From Alistipes sp. (lineage in GTDB: Bacteria; Bacteroidota; Bacteroidia; Bacteroidales; Rikenellaceae): a DNA stretch of 64,000 bases. The translations under genes were made by a program, and so were the position numbers. The number at the start of each line of letters is the position of its first letter. The stretch's first letter is position 1. Location: the NCBI GenBank assembly GCA_017646625.1, contig JAGCMF010000002.1, forward strand, positions 86,751 through 150,750, in the 5' to 3' direction. The notes under the pieces are model-generated. The model did not search any database. It had not been told where the DNA came from and saw only the letters and a list, made by a program, of their open reading frames with translations. Shown here in pieces: positions 43,645 to 52,736 of the stretch.

Positions 43645-44625
43645 CTATATTGATAGCATCTTTACGAGCTCCATGCCCTGTATGTCGAGCTTCTGCTTGT
43701 GTGTTGTGGCCTTCGAGAATGGTATATATACGAGCTCGCCATTCTTTGTGCCTATCATAACATTGCGTTGCCCCTCCATAAGTGCTATTATAGCCTGTGC
43801 TCCCATCTTTGATGCGAGTATGCGGTCGGCAGCTGTAGGTGAGCCACCACGCTGTAGGTGTCCCAGTATTGTCACACGTGCGTCATACTCGGGGAACTCC
43901 TCCTTGATGCGCTTTGCGAGACCCATGGCACCTCCCGTCTCGGGATTCTCTGCCACAAGTACTATTGCCGAGTTCTTACTCTTACGGAAGCCGCGGCTTA
44001 CAAGGTCTGCAAGTTGGTCTATCTCTGTCTCCTTCTCTGGTATTATTGCCGCCTCGGCACCCGAGGCTATAGCGCCATTTAGGGCGAGGTAGCCTGCCAT
44101 GTGACCCATAACCTCCACGAGGAAGAGACGTTCGTGGCTTGTTGCCGTGTCGCGGATCTTATCGACAGCCTCGACAATGGTGTTGAGGGCTGTGTCATAG
44201 CCTATAGTCCTATCTGTACCTCCCAGGTCGTTGTCTATGGTGCCTGGTAGACCCACGATGGGCACATCAAACTCCTCGGCGAAGGTGCGGGCACCACTCA
44301 ATGAGCCGTCACCACCGATGACAACAAGGGCATCTATGCCGGCACTCTTCATATTCTCATACGCCTTCTCTCTACCCTCGGCTGTTGTGAACTCCTTGCA
44401 TCGTGCCGTCTTAAGTATCGTGCCACCCTGCTGTATTATGTTGCTCACCGACTTTGTCGTGAACCTCTCCATCTCGTTGAATACAAGACCGTAGTATCCA
44501 CGTTTGATACCTATAACCTCGTAACCATGATATATCGCTGTGCGTGTTACGGCTCTTACCGCGGCATTCATGCCTGGAGCATCACCTCCCGAGGTGAGGA
44601 CTCCAATGCGCTTAATCTGTCCCAT
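43645..44625 (-). CDS. pfkA: 6-phosphofructokinase (ATP-dependent)
   Basis: A 326-residue glycolytic enzyme that phosphorylates fructose-6-phosphate. [19 protein letters not shown] is the ATP-site Gly loop, [11 protein letters not shown] binds Mg-ATP, and the catalytic Asp is in [26 protein letters not shown] and [14 protein letters not shown] bind substrate. The GGDGS form points to ATP rather than pyrophosphate as phosphoryl donor. Confidence 0.95.
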   Translation of the reverse strand: MGQIKRIGVLTSGGDAPGMNAAVRAVTRTAIYHGYEVIGIKRGYYGLVFNEMERFTTKSVSNIIQQGGTILKTARCKEFTTAEGREKAYENMKSAGIDALVVIGGDGSLSGARTFAEEFDVPIVGLPGTIDNDLGGTDRTIGYDTALNTIVEAVDKIRDTATSHERLFLVEVMGHMAGYLALNGAIASGAEAAIIPEKETEIDQLADLVSRGFRKSKNSAIVLVAENPETGGAMGLAKRIKEEFPEYDARVTILGHLQRGGSPTAADRILASKMGAQAIIALMEGQRNVMIGTKNGELVYIPFSKATTHKQKLDIQGMELVKMLSI

Positions 44626-44734
44626 AATCTTTATCGTTACAAATATTGTGGTAAAGTTAAGAAAAATATGCCAATAATTAAATTTGTAACGACATCAATT
44701 GGATTATATATACTCTTTCCTCGATACCACAGAA

Positions 44735-44772
44735 AATAGCAGAGGGTGTTCAGCATCTGCCGAACACCCTCT
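44735..44772 (-). terminator. Terminator of the ppiD-like gene
   Basis: AGAGGGTGTTC (44741-44751) and GAACACCCTCT (44762-44772) are perfectly complementary, with TATTTTCT following on the minus strand. Confidence 0.85.
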
Positions 44773-44793
44773 ACTATATCTCGTTGCGTGTGA

Positions 44794-46746
44794 TTAAATC
44801 TCACCTGCGCCACGGAAATCCTTAACTGTAGCCTTTGAGTTGAGAGCCTCAACAGCAACAGAGCTCATAGCTGTCTCACGCTGTGTCATCTCTGGTGTGC
44901 GCTCTGTCTCAAGTGTAGCTGGGTCGATAGTGCCGTTGATAGCCTCAACAACGAATACGTAAGCGCCTGTGCGACCCTTAACACGTGTCTCAACACCTGT
45001 CTCGCGACACATGGTGATAGCACCAACGAGTGCAGACTCGTAGCGGTTGTCTACGTTGTTGTCAGAGAACTTAACGCCAGAGAATGTGCCCATCTCTGCA
45101 CCCTCAATCTCTGCGCCCATGGTCATCTGTGCTGCGATAGCCTCATACTGCTTATCGCGCTTGAGAGTGTTCTCAATCACGAATGTGTTCTTCGCCTCGA
45201 ACTCCTCATCGTTTACAGCTGATACCATAGCAACGTAGATTACGTTCTCACCATGAGTGCTCTTCTTGTCACCCACCTGTGCGTCGTATGCCCAGATAGC
45301 CAACTCGCGTGAGCCAGGGATGTTACGTACGCCACGTGCCATGCCCTGCATAGATGTGTAGTCGTTACGGTTAACTGTTGTCTCAAGAATCTGGTATTGT
45401 GCAGCATCTGCAGCGCTGTTGAACGCCTCGATGTTGTCACCAGCGTCAGCGATGAACTGCTCGGCACTCTTGACGATGTTGTTACGTGTGATCTCGCTTG
45501 CAACGATACTCTTTGCGATGTCGGCAGTAACTACGAAGCGATCCTTCGCGCCAAGAGCAGTAATCTTAACAACTGCTGGCTTGTTGTCGTATGTGTAAGT
45601 GAAGATATCACCAACCTTTGCGCCGATGAAGTAGTCGGCATCAGCCTTGCTCATGTTAACCATTGCGCGGCTGCCTGTAGCTACGTCAACAGCATTGTCG
45701 AGCTTTGTGAAGTCGCCACCGTTTGCCTGAAGAGCCTCGAGAAGCTCCTTTGCCTCAACGAAGTTAGCAACAGTCACAACCTCAAAGTCGTATGTAGCAG
45801 GAGCAGTAACATCAGAGATGATGTAGCTTGCCTTCCATGTGTTGTCCTCCAATACTGGACCATAGTTCTTACCAGCCTTCACAGCCTCTGCAACATTGCT
45901 ATCGAGTGCCGATACGAGTCTGTAGTTCTCAACACGACCGCCGATAGAGTATACAGCGCGCTTGATGGCATCAGTGTCACCATTAGCCTCTGTAATAGCG
46001 TTGTTAACAGCCATTACAGCCTCCTCAACCTGTGCACGGTCAGCCTCTGTAGGCTCTACAGGGAAGCTTACGTAGCGGAGTGTACGAGTGCCGAAGTATG
46101 GGTTAGCCTTCTTGTTCTGCTCGTAGTAAGCATCTATCTCCTCTGCTGTAACGGTTACCTCTGGCATAGCAGCGTAAGGAACCATCATGTAGCGACCATC
46201 GAATGTGATGTTATCCTCACGGAGAGCCTGCTCAACCTCAAGACGGTTAACGTATGCTGCTGCAGTGTATGCTGCTCCGAACTTCTCCTGACCGATTACG
46301 ATGTCGATAGTTGGAAGACCAGCAATCCAGCGCTGCTGAATCTGCTGCTGAATCATGTCTGCAGGGTAGCCGTAAGCCTGGTACATAGGAGTCAATCTGT
46401 TCGCGAATACACGAGCATAGCTCTTGATATCCTCCTCGCTAACGCCTAAACCTGCAGCCTCGAGAGCCTCGCTTGTGAAGTTGTTGAAGAGTGTTACCTC
46501 ATACGCCAAGTCTGCCTGGCCGTCAGCTGGAATCTCGCTATCGCGGAACATCTCCTGATACTGATAGTACTCCGAAGCCATGATATCCTCGCCGTTGATG
46601 TTAATCACGGCCTTATCCTCGGGCATGTTGCTACCACGACCCTGGTTTGAGAGCTGGTCACCGAGGATGAACGCTACAAGTACGAGGGCAATTACCACTG
46701 AAAGGACAATGCCGTACTTGGTTCTTAATGTGTTTAGTGATGCCAT
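44794..46746 (-). CDS. PpiD/SurA-like periplasmic folding factor
   Basis: A 650-residue protein. A single N-terminal transmembrane anchor (GIVLSVVIALVLVAFILGDQL) is followed by a SurA_N-type helical chaperone domain (about 40-220) and parvulin-like regions. It probably helps outer-membrane proteins fold in the periplasm. Key parvulin residues are hard to place, so isomerase activity is uncertain. Length fits Bacteroidetes PpiD (about 700). TACCTTTG (46792-46785, minus) lies upstream as a -7 element. Synteny with the gldE- and lptC-like genes supports an envelope role. Confidence 0.88.
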   Translation of the reverse strand: MASLNTLRTKYGIVLSVVIALVLVAFILGDQLSNQGRGSNMPEDKAVININGEDIMASEYYQYQEMFRDSEIPADGQADLAYEVTLFNNFTSEALEAAGLGVSEEDIKSYARVFANRLTPMYQAYGYPADMIQQQIQQRWIAGLPTIDIVIGQEKFGAAYTAAAYVNRLEVEQALREDNITFDGRYMMVPYAAMPEVTVTAEEIDAYYEQNKKANPYFGTRTLRYVSFPVEPTEADRAQVEEAVMAVNNAITEANGDTDAIKRAVYSIGGRVENYRLVSALDSNVAEAVKAGKNYGPVLEDNTWKASYIISDVTAPATYDFEVVTVANFVEAKELLEALQANGGDFTKLDNAVDVATGSRAMVNMSKADADYFIGAKVGDIFTYTYDNKPAVVKITALGAKDRFVVTADIAKSIVASEITRNNIVKSAEQFIADAGDNIEAFNSAADAAQYQILETTVNRNDYTSMQGMARGVRNIPGSRELAIWAYDAQVGDKKSTHGENVIYVAMVSAVNDEEFEAKNTFVIENTLKRDKQYEAIAAQMTMGAEIEGAEMGTFSGVKFSDNNVDNRYESALVGAITMCRETGVETRVKGRTGAYVFVVEAINGTIDPATLETERTPEMTQRETAMSSVAVEALNSKATVKDFRGAGEI

Positions 46747-46923
46747 AAAATTTATTGTTTTATCGTTAAATTCGTTTTAGCCACCAAAGGTAGTAATTTT
46801 TTATTAAATGCCATAATATTAGTGCATAAAATTTGCGTTATGCTGGCGCAGATGCATATATTTATGGTGTAGCACCTCGCATAGTGCTACATTCAATGCC
46901 CATGCTATGGGTCAATGCCCACT

Positions 46924-48174
46924 CTACTTAATCCTCTTTATGCCCACAAGGTCAAGGCGCGAACCCTCACGGTGCATGATGCTTATGCTGAAGAGCTCGG
47001 TCTCTATATGTTCTCCCTCATGTGGGATGCCACCATGCTCGGCGATGATATAACCAGCAAGGGTGTCATACTCATCACTCTCGGGTATTCCCAGCATGTA
47101 GTGCTCGTTGAGGTATTCGACCTCCAGACGTGAGGAGAATACCCACTCATCCTCGCCCGTCTGCTTCTCTATGAGCTCCTGTGTGTCGTGCTCATCCTCA
47201 ATCTCACCAAATATCTGCTCCAGAACATCCTCAAGCGATATAATACCTGCTGTGCCACCATACTCATCTATCACTACGGCGATGCTCGCACGACGCTTGG
47301 TGAATGTCTCAAGCATTGACTGCAGTGGCATCGTCTCGGCTACATATAGCGTCTTTATAAGGATGTCGGAGATAGATTTAGGCTGCTCGAAGAGGCTCTT
47401 CGAGTTAACATAGCCTATGATGTTATCTATGGTGTCGTGCCATACGAAGATGCGCGAATAGTGTGTCTCGACGAATCGCTGTGTCAGCTCCTCTATCGTG
47501 GTGCTTTCAAGGTCTACAGCCTCCACGTCAACACGCTGCACCATGCAGTCACGAACACGAAGGTCGGCAAAGTCGAGAGCATTCTGGAATAGGCGTATAT
47601 CCTCCTCGTCCTCACTATCTACGGCAACATTCTCTGCCTCTACAAGCGATGCCAGGTCGTCACGGTTGAACTCTGTAGGCTCCTCACGGCTCTCAACACG
47701 TGTTCCGGTGAGGCGCATGAGACCATATGAGATGAGTGTTGTGAAGCGTGTTAAAGGATACAATATAATATAGAAGAGGTATATTACGGGTGAGAATAGT
47801 GAGTAGTAGAAGTTGGGGTTACGACGTACTATAGATTTGGGGATATACTCGCCTATGAAGAGTATTATGATGGTAGATATTATCGTCTGTATAAGTGTGT
47901 TTTCTATGCCAAAGCCCTCGAGGAGCATCTTTGCCATGAACATAGAGTAGACAACAAGCGCTATGTTGTTACCTACGAGTATGGTCGTGATATAGTTGCC
48001 TGCGTTGCGCGAGAATATCTCGGCGATATGGTTGAACATGGGACTCTGTTTACGGTCAATCTCCTCCTTCAGACGATTTCGTCCGAGGAAGGCTATCTCC
48101 ATGCCAGAGAAGAATGCCGAGAAAAGCAGCATCACGGCAATGGTGGTGACCATAGTTATTGTTATATCTCCCAT
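46924..48174 (-). CDS. GldE-like CNNM/CorC-family protein
   Basis: A 416-residue protein. The N-terminal DUF21/CNNM domain has about four membrane segments (VMLLFSAFFSGMEIAFLGRNRLKEE to about 190). Two CBS domains (about 200-325: VRDCMVQRVDVEAVDLE, ISDILIKTLYVAETMPLQSMLETF) and a C-terminal CorC/HlyC domain follow. In Flavobacteria the homologue GldE is associated with gliding, while the wider family exports Mg2+/Co2+. EYGGTAGIISLEDVLEQIFGEIEDEHD is strongly conserved. It lies 50 bp downstream of the lptC-like gene. Confidence 0.85.
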   Translation of the reverse strand: MGDITITMVTTIAVMLLFSAFFSGMEIAFLGRNRLKEEIDRKQSPMFNHIAEIFSRNAGNYITTILVGNNIALVVYSMFMAKMLLEGFGIENTLIQTIISTIIILFIGEYIPKSIVRRNPNFYYSLFSPVIYLFYIILYPLTRFTTLISYGLMRLTGTRVESREEPTEFNRDDLASLVEAENVAVDSEDEEDIRLFQNALDFADLRVRDCMVQRVDVEAVDLESTTIEELTQRFVETHYSRIFVWHDTIDNIIGYVNSKSLFEQPKSISDILIKTLYVAETMPLQSMLETFTKRRASIAVVIDEYGGTAGIISLEDVLEQIFGEIEDEHDTQELIEKQTGEDEWVFSSRLEVEYLNEHYMLGIPESDEYDTLAGYIIAEHGGIPHEGEHIETELFSISIMHREGSRLDLVGIKRIK

Positions 48175-48223
48175 ATTGTTGCGTATCTAATGATGCGAAG
48201 AGGCGTGCTACCTCTTCGTCTGT

Positions 48224-49165
48224 TTAGTCCTGCGGACCATCAACAACCAATCCCATGCCCACTGCCGACTCAATCTCTTCTATGCGTCCGGCTTCTCGCT
48301 GGGGTGTTGCTACCTGCTGGTGTGGTCTTGTTGCGGTCTTTCCCATCGATGGAGGTGTCAACGTAGGACGTTGTACGCCACTCTGCTCGTCGGGGCGTGA
48401 TAAGGTTACTGTCGATGGCGAGAGGTTTTCGCGCGACGTGTTACCACGGCTTGTGGGGCGCGCGGTGCTTGACCCCCTGCCACTTTGTGCTTTGGCGCTG
48501 TTGTCAGCACTTGAGGTTGTGCCCTTGTTCTTATCACTATTATCAGCACCCTCCTGGTCTGGTGTAGACTCTGGCTGACTCATGTCGAACTCCATCTCGG
48601 AGCTATACTTTCTGAAGTGGATGTTCTTAAGGTCCTCGTCAGCATCGAAGCCTACGCCGAAGTGCCAGCCGTCGGGCTGTAGTATCTTGGTGTCTACATT
48701 CGAGTATATCTTCTTTGTTGTGGCATTCCAGAAGAGCTGCTGTGTATATACCTCCGTTAGGCCTGTGACAGTTGTGTCACCCTCCTTACGGTTATTCTTG
48801 ACAATGACAACATTACCCTTCGCCTCCCACAGTTTCTGGCGTTCGTAGTATATGGCGTAGTTGGCTGATATTGTGGCGTCAACCAACGACAGTGTATCGG
48901 TGTATGTTGTCATGCATATGCCGCGTCGAAACTCCTGATAGGGGTTTGATGCCATGCTGTAACCCTCCATAAGCGGTGTGGTGAAGGTGTAGGAACGCTT
49001 GCCATTCTCCATCATCGTTATGGTGCGGTTTTCACTCGACTCGGTGAGCAATGTCTCGTAGTCGTAGTGTGTGGCTTCAGGCTTGCTGTCGCACGAGAAT
49101 AGCAATGTAGCACTCCCCAGTATGGAGAGTGCTAACATGCAATATCGTGTGAGATTAAGGTGCAT
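48224..49165 (-). CDS. LptC-like LPS export lipoprotein
   Basis: A 313-residue protein starting at the ATG 49165. Upstream in-frame codons overlap the preceding TPR gene and do not look like a signal. The lipobox is LLFSCDSKPE. The central region (about 60-200) is OstA/LptC-like: YTFTTPLMEGY, TISANYAIYYERQKLWEAKGNVVI and TEQLFWN-type strands of the beta-jellyroll that shuttles LPS across the periplasm. About 100 C-terminal residues are low-complexity, rich in Ser, Gln, Arg and Pro, and unusual for LptC. Its transport partner may be the LptG-like permease at 35493. Confidence 0.82.
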   Translation of the reverse strand: MHLNLTRYCMLALSILGSATLLFSCDSKPEATHYDYETLLTESSENRTITMMENGKRSYTFTTPLMEGYSMASNPYQEFRRGICMTTYTDTLSLVDATISANYAIYYERQKLWEAKGNVVIVKNNRKEGDTTVTGLTEVYTQQLFWNATTKKIYSNVDTKILQPDGWHFGVGFDADEDLKNIHFRKYSSEMEFDMSQPESTPDQEGADNSDKNKGTTSSADNSAKAQSGRGSSTARPTSRGNTSRENLSPSTVTLSRPDEQSGVQRPTLTPPSMGKTATRPHQQVATPQREAGRIEEIESAVGMGLVVDGPQD

Positions 49166-49184
49166 ATACCCGAATCCTACTCTA

Positions 49185-50531
49185 TTAACGGTAACGTACA
49201 GTTGTTGAGATACCTGCAGCGAAACCACACAAGATAGTGTAGCGATCACCCGATGTGAGCTCTGCGAAGAAGCAAGTCTCCTGTGGTGGGAATGCTGCGC
49301 GGTATGCGTTCATCATCTGCTGTGCTGCGCGCTGTACCTCTGGCTCATCCTTGAGGAGGTTTGCTGCCTGTGCCATAGCATCGTATGCCGCCCAGTATAC
49401 TGAAGCACCACCAATCTTGTCATCTGTGCATGGTGTAGATGCGTAGCACTGTGCGAGGATGAAGTATGAGTAGCCGTTGTCTGGGTTGATGCCACGGAGC
49501 TCACGTGCAGCATCTGCCGCAGCTGTGTAGTTGTGACCAGCAATCTCGATGAGGGCAATCTGTGTGTAGAGTGGCTCCTTCTTTGCAGGGTCTGTCTCTA
49601 CTGCCAATGCCTCACGCAAGTACTTGAGGGCCTTCTCGTTGTCGCCACGGTTCTTGAAGCCCTGTGCGAGGAACAACGCTGTCTCTGATGATGGCTTCAC
49701 GGTGTAGTACTTCTCTGTAGATGCGAAGAAGAAGTCGCTAGTACACTGTGCACGTGACATGAGGGCTACGGCCTGTGCCAAGAGAGCCTCGTTGTCTGGG
49801 TCTGCAGCGAGCTTCTGGCTGAAGAGTGCCTCGAGGTTCTCGCAGCTTGCAGCGCCACTTGTACCGAAGCTTGTCTCGAACTGATCTCTGTACTGCTCAT
49901 CCTCTGCAGATGCCTCTGCGAAGAGTGGTGAGAGACGTTCGTACTCGGCAAGCACCATGTCGCTTGTCACGCTATCATCATACTCATAGTCCTCGCAGAG
50001 GAACTTGTAGTATGAAGCAACGATATCGAGGTTGATACGGCCTGATGCGATAGCAGCATCTACGGCATCCTTCAAGCCCTGGCGGAGCAATGGACGGTCA
50101 GTAGTGCAGAGGCGGAGCATATCGCGAGCCTTCATATCGAGGATGTAGTCCTTACCATTCTTGTTGTGATCACCGAAGTAGATGACGCGCTGGTCGTAGA
50201 TGAAGAGTATTGAGTCGACATACATACGCTTCTCCTCGACGCTACGAGCACGCTGTGCCTTATTCTTGTAGAGTGTCACACCACGTGCGAATGTCTGCTG
50301 TGATGCAGCAGGACAGTTGTTGAGCAACTGCTGGAAGTACTCTGTAGCAGCCTTGAAGTCCTTGGCGTCAAGAGCCTCCTTGAGGTAGTTACTTGCGCTG
50401 ATGTTTGCCTGACGTTCCTCTACTGTGGTACCCCACTTACCGTAGACTCTGTCGTCGCTGAAGTCCTGTGCTGTGGCAGTGTAGCCAACAAGCATCGCAA
50501 CGGCAGCCAAAAGAATTTTTACACTTTTCAT
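49185..50531 (-). CDS. Exported TPR-repeat protein
   Basis: A 448-residue protein with signal peptide (MKSVKILLAAVAMLVGYTATAQ). Helical repeats occur in pairs: NYLKEALDAKDFKAATEYFQQLLNNCP (about 48-74) and SETALFLAQGFKNRGDNEKALKYLREALAVETDPAKKEPLYTQIALIEIAGHNYTAAADAAREL (about 280-345), typical of tetratricopeptide scaffolds. Orthologous synteny (coaX, outer-membrane protein, TPR, LptC, GldE, PpiD) is common in Bacteroidetes, suggesting an envelope-assembly role. The exact partner is unknown. Confidence 0.85.
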   Translation of the reverse strand: MKSVKILLAAVAMLVGYTATAQDFSDDRVYGKWGTTVEERQANISASNYLKEALDAKDFKAATEYFQQLLNNCPAASQQTFARGVTLYKNKAQRARSVEEKRMYVDSILFIYDQRVIYFGDHNKNGKDYILDMKARDMLRLCTTDRPLLRQGLKDAVDAAIASGRINLDIVASYYKFLCEDYEYDDSVTSDMVLAEYERLSPLFAEASAEDEQYRDQFETSFGTSGAASCENLEALFSQKLAADPDNEALLAQAVALMSRAQCTSDFFFASTEKYYTVKPSSETALFLAQGFKNRGDNEKALKYLREALAVETDPAKKEPLYTQIALIEIAGHNYTAAADAARELRGINPDNGYSYFILAQCYASTPCTDDKIGGASVYWAAYDAMAQAANLLKDEPEVQRAAQQMMNAYRAAFPPQETCFFAELTSGDRYTILCGFAAGISTTVRYR

Positions 50532-50606
50532 AGATCTAATTTTTAGTTATTTTGTTTCTGCATTTTGTTTGCGTCTCAATCTCTCTATCCCTTGCTTTGT
50601 GCCCCA

Positions 50607-52010
50607 TTAATCATACTTCTGGCGTACAAACCAATAGTCAGATGTATCGGCCGAGAATAGTGAGAAACCTACCGACACCTTGTAGTAGTTCTGTGTTATG
50701 AGACCGATGGTCTCTCCTCCAAACTGCACTGCCTTGGGTGCAGCCATGCGGCCATACTCAAAGCCGATGTTTACTGACGAAGCACCCCATATCTTCACAG
50801 GTAGACCGAAGCCTGCTGTCACGGCAAGCTGGTTAACACGTTCGCCAGCAAATGTCTGGTAGTAGTTGCCCACACGTGCACCGAGGCGGTACGATATACG
50901 GTTGAAGTAGCTTCGCACATCGTTGGCATGAGGTGTTATCTCGAAGCCCACCTTTATTGTGTGGGTGTTTGTGTAGTTCACAGGTATCGAGCTTCCGCCA
51001 TTCTCATCGAACGACTTATTGTTGTCGCCCCACGCCGCAAAGTTGTAGTCGGCACCCCACGCTATACGTCTATCGCGGTAGAAGAGGCCTACACCCACCT
51101 GATGTGGTACACGTAGCTCGAGGGCCTCAATGCGGTCACGTATAGGCACGTTGTTGATGCTGTGGATGATGTTGTCGGTGTATACGTAGCTCTCGCGCTT
51201 GGGGTTAAGCTTGCCTCCGAGGTCGTATGTGGCACCCACGGTGAAGAGGTGTGTCTCGGTGAGTATTATGTTCCACTGCAAGCCTGCCTGGAATTTGAAG
51301 TTATTTACGTTGTACTTGTCAACACCTATTGTTGAGGAGTATGTTCCAGCGCCAGTAATCATATTCACAACCTCTGTCGTGTAGTTGCGTTCTATGTGTC
51401 CCCAGTAGTACTTTGCTGCCACGCCTATGGAGAAGTTGCGCCATGGCTCCCAGCCTATCGATAGTTTAACCTCTGTGATATCGCCATCGCCGAGGTATCC
51501 GTACATCACGCGGCCGATGTCTGCAGTGTTGTTCTTGTCATAGTCTGGCAACTTCATTTTGTAGCCTACGCTGCTATATGGCGAGAGTCCAAACGACATA
51601 CCAAGACCCTTGGCTATGGGGAATGCGAGGGCGATATTGTGGATGTTTATTGTGTTGTACACCGTCTTTGCCCTCTTCGATATAGCTCCTGTGGCATCAT
51701 ACTTTGGCTGGCTATTGCGGAAGTGTGTGCCGTCGAAGCCGAAGTCAAAGAGGAAGCTCTTGCGTGGTGCTATGCTTGCTGAAGCGGGGTTCATAAGGTT
51801 TACCTGACCCATGGAACGGAGTGCTATACCCACGCCACCCATGGCACGCATCTGTGCAGTGCCAGGAGTGAGAAGCTCACCTGGACCATACATCGAGTAT
51901 GGTGAGTATGCGCTGACGCTACTTGTCTGTGCTGTTGCTACGCAAGGTAGGAATGCCACCATGATGATGGCAACTACAAGCCCACAAATATCTCTATAAC
52001 TTTTCTGCAT
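50607..52010 (-). CDS. Outer-membrane beta-barrel protein
   Basis: A 467-residue protein with signal peptide ending near ATAQTS. YSMYGPGELLTPGTAQMRAMGGVGIAL and QVNLMNPASASI resemble the N-terminal hatch of FadL/OmpP1-like barrels. Many alternating strands follow, with long polar loops. Its start overlaps the end of coaX by 17 bases. The ligand or function is not known; conservation beside lptC-type genes suggests a structural or transport role. Confidence 0.78.
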   Translation of the reverse strand: MQKSYRDICGLVVAIIMVAFLPCVATAQTSSVSAYSPYSMYGPGELLTPGTAQMRAMGGVGIALRSMGQVNLMNPASASIAPRKSFLFDFGFDGTHFRNSQPKYDATGAISKRAKTVYNTINIHNIALAFPIAKGLGMSFGLSPYSSVGYKMKLPDYDKNNTADIGRVMYGYLGDGDITEVKLSIGWEPWRNFSIGVAAKYYWGHIERNYTTEVVNMITGAGTYSSTIGVDKYNVNNFKFQAGLQWNIILTETHLFTVGATYDLGGKLNPKRESYVYTDNIIHSINNVPIRDRIEALELRVPHQVGVGLFYRDRRIAWGADYNFAAWGDNNKSFDENGGSSIPVNYTNTHTIKVGFEITPHANDVRSYFNRISYRLGARVGNYYQTFAGERVNQLAVTAGFGLPVKIWGASSVNIGFEYGRMAAPKAVQFGGETIGLITQNYYKVSVGFSLFSADTSDYWFVRQKYD

Positions 52011-52725
52011 CGTACTCCAAAATTGTAGCGAGACCGTAAATTACCGGTTCACAGTCTGCAAATATCGCGTTTTTAATTCTCTTTACAAAATATTTTGCAT
52101 CACCTCCGGTGAAAATTACACATTTTTTTTGTTTTTCAACATAAAATGCCTCCACATAGCCCCTTATTTCGTTCTCAACACCTCGCATCACGCCCTGCTC
52201 TATGGCCTCTACCGTTGTTCTGCCGTATGGCAACACCACCTCTGTTGCGGTGCATAGTGGCAACTTGGCGGTATAGTCGGCAAGGGCATGGAAGCGCGTG
52301 GTCACACCTGGTGATATGTTACCTCCACGATACCTGCCATCGATGACATAGTCGATGGTTATGGCCGTGCCGAAGTCCACAATCATGATGTCGTGCTCGG
52401 GGTATAGCGCGGCACATCCCACGGCTGCAGCAAGGCGGTCAGCGCCAAGTGTTTGTGGCGTATGGTAGTCGTTGCCAAGGGGTATGGGTGTCGTTGCAGG
52501 GCTAAAGTTTACGACATGTGCTACGTAGGGGCGTAGCATGTCACACACCATGTCGCTGTTGCCGCGCGTCGAGCTTACGATGGCTGCGGTGGCGGGGTAG
52601 CGGGCAACGACATCGCGCACATCATCCTCGGTGATGCTATCGTACACCTTGCTGTGGAGTATATCGCAATTGTGGACAACGGCAACCTTAATACGTGTGT
52701 TGCCGATGTCTATTATGAGCTTCAT
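51994..52725 (-). CDS. coaX: Type III pantothenate kinase
   Basis: A 243-residue enzyme for the first step of coenzyme A synthesis. It uses an ASKHA fold: MKLIIDIGNTRIKVAVV (phosphate 1), MIVDFGTAITIDYV (phosphate 2) and IFTGGDAKYF (adenosine). The frame could begin at a TTG (52740), but the ATG pair at 52728/52725 fits the family. It starts shortly after mfd, whose stop is at 52737-52739, and overlaps the outer-membrane protein gene. Confidence 0.92.
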   Translation of the reverse strand: MKLIIDIGNTRIKVAVVHNCDILHSKVYDSITEDDVRDVVARYPATAAIVSSTRGNSDMVCDMLRPYVAHVVNFSPATTPIPLGNDYHTPQTLGADRLAAAVGCAALYPEHDIMIVDFGTAITIDYVIDGRYRGGNISPGVTTRFHALADYTAKLPLCTATEVVLPYGRTTVEAIEQGVMRGVENEIRGYVEAFYVEKQKKCVIFTGGDAKYFVKRIKNAIFADCEPVIYGLATILEYDAEKL

Positions 52726-52736
52726 CATTTTAAATA

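Noticed and set aside
49168-49249. 28-residue extension of the LptC-like protein
   Set aside because: It overlaps the TPR gene and would bury the signal sequence.
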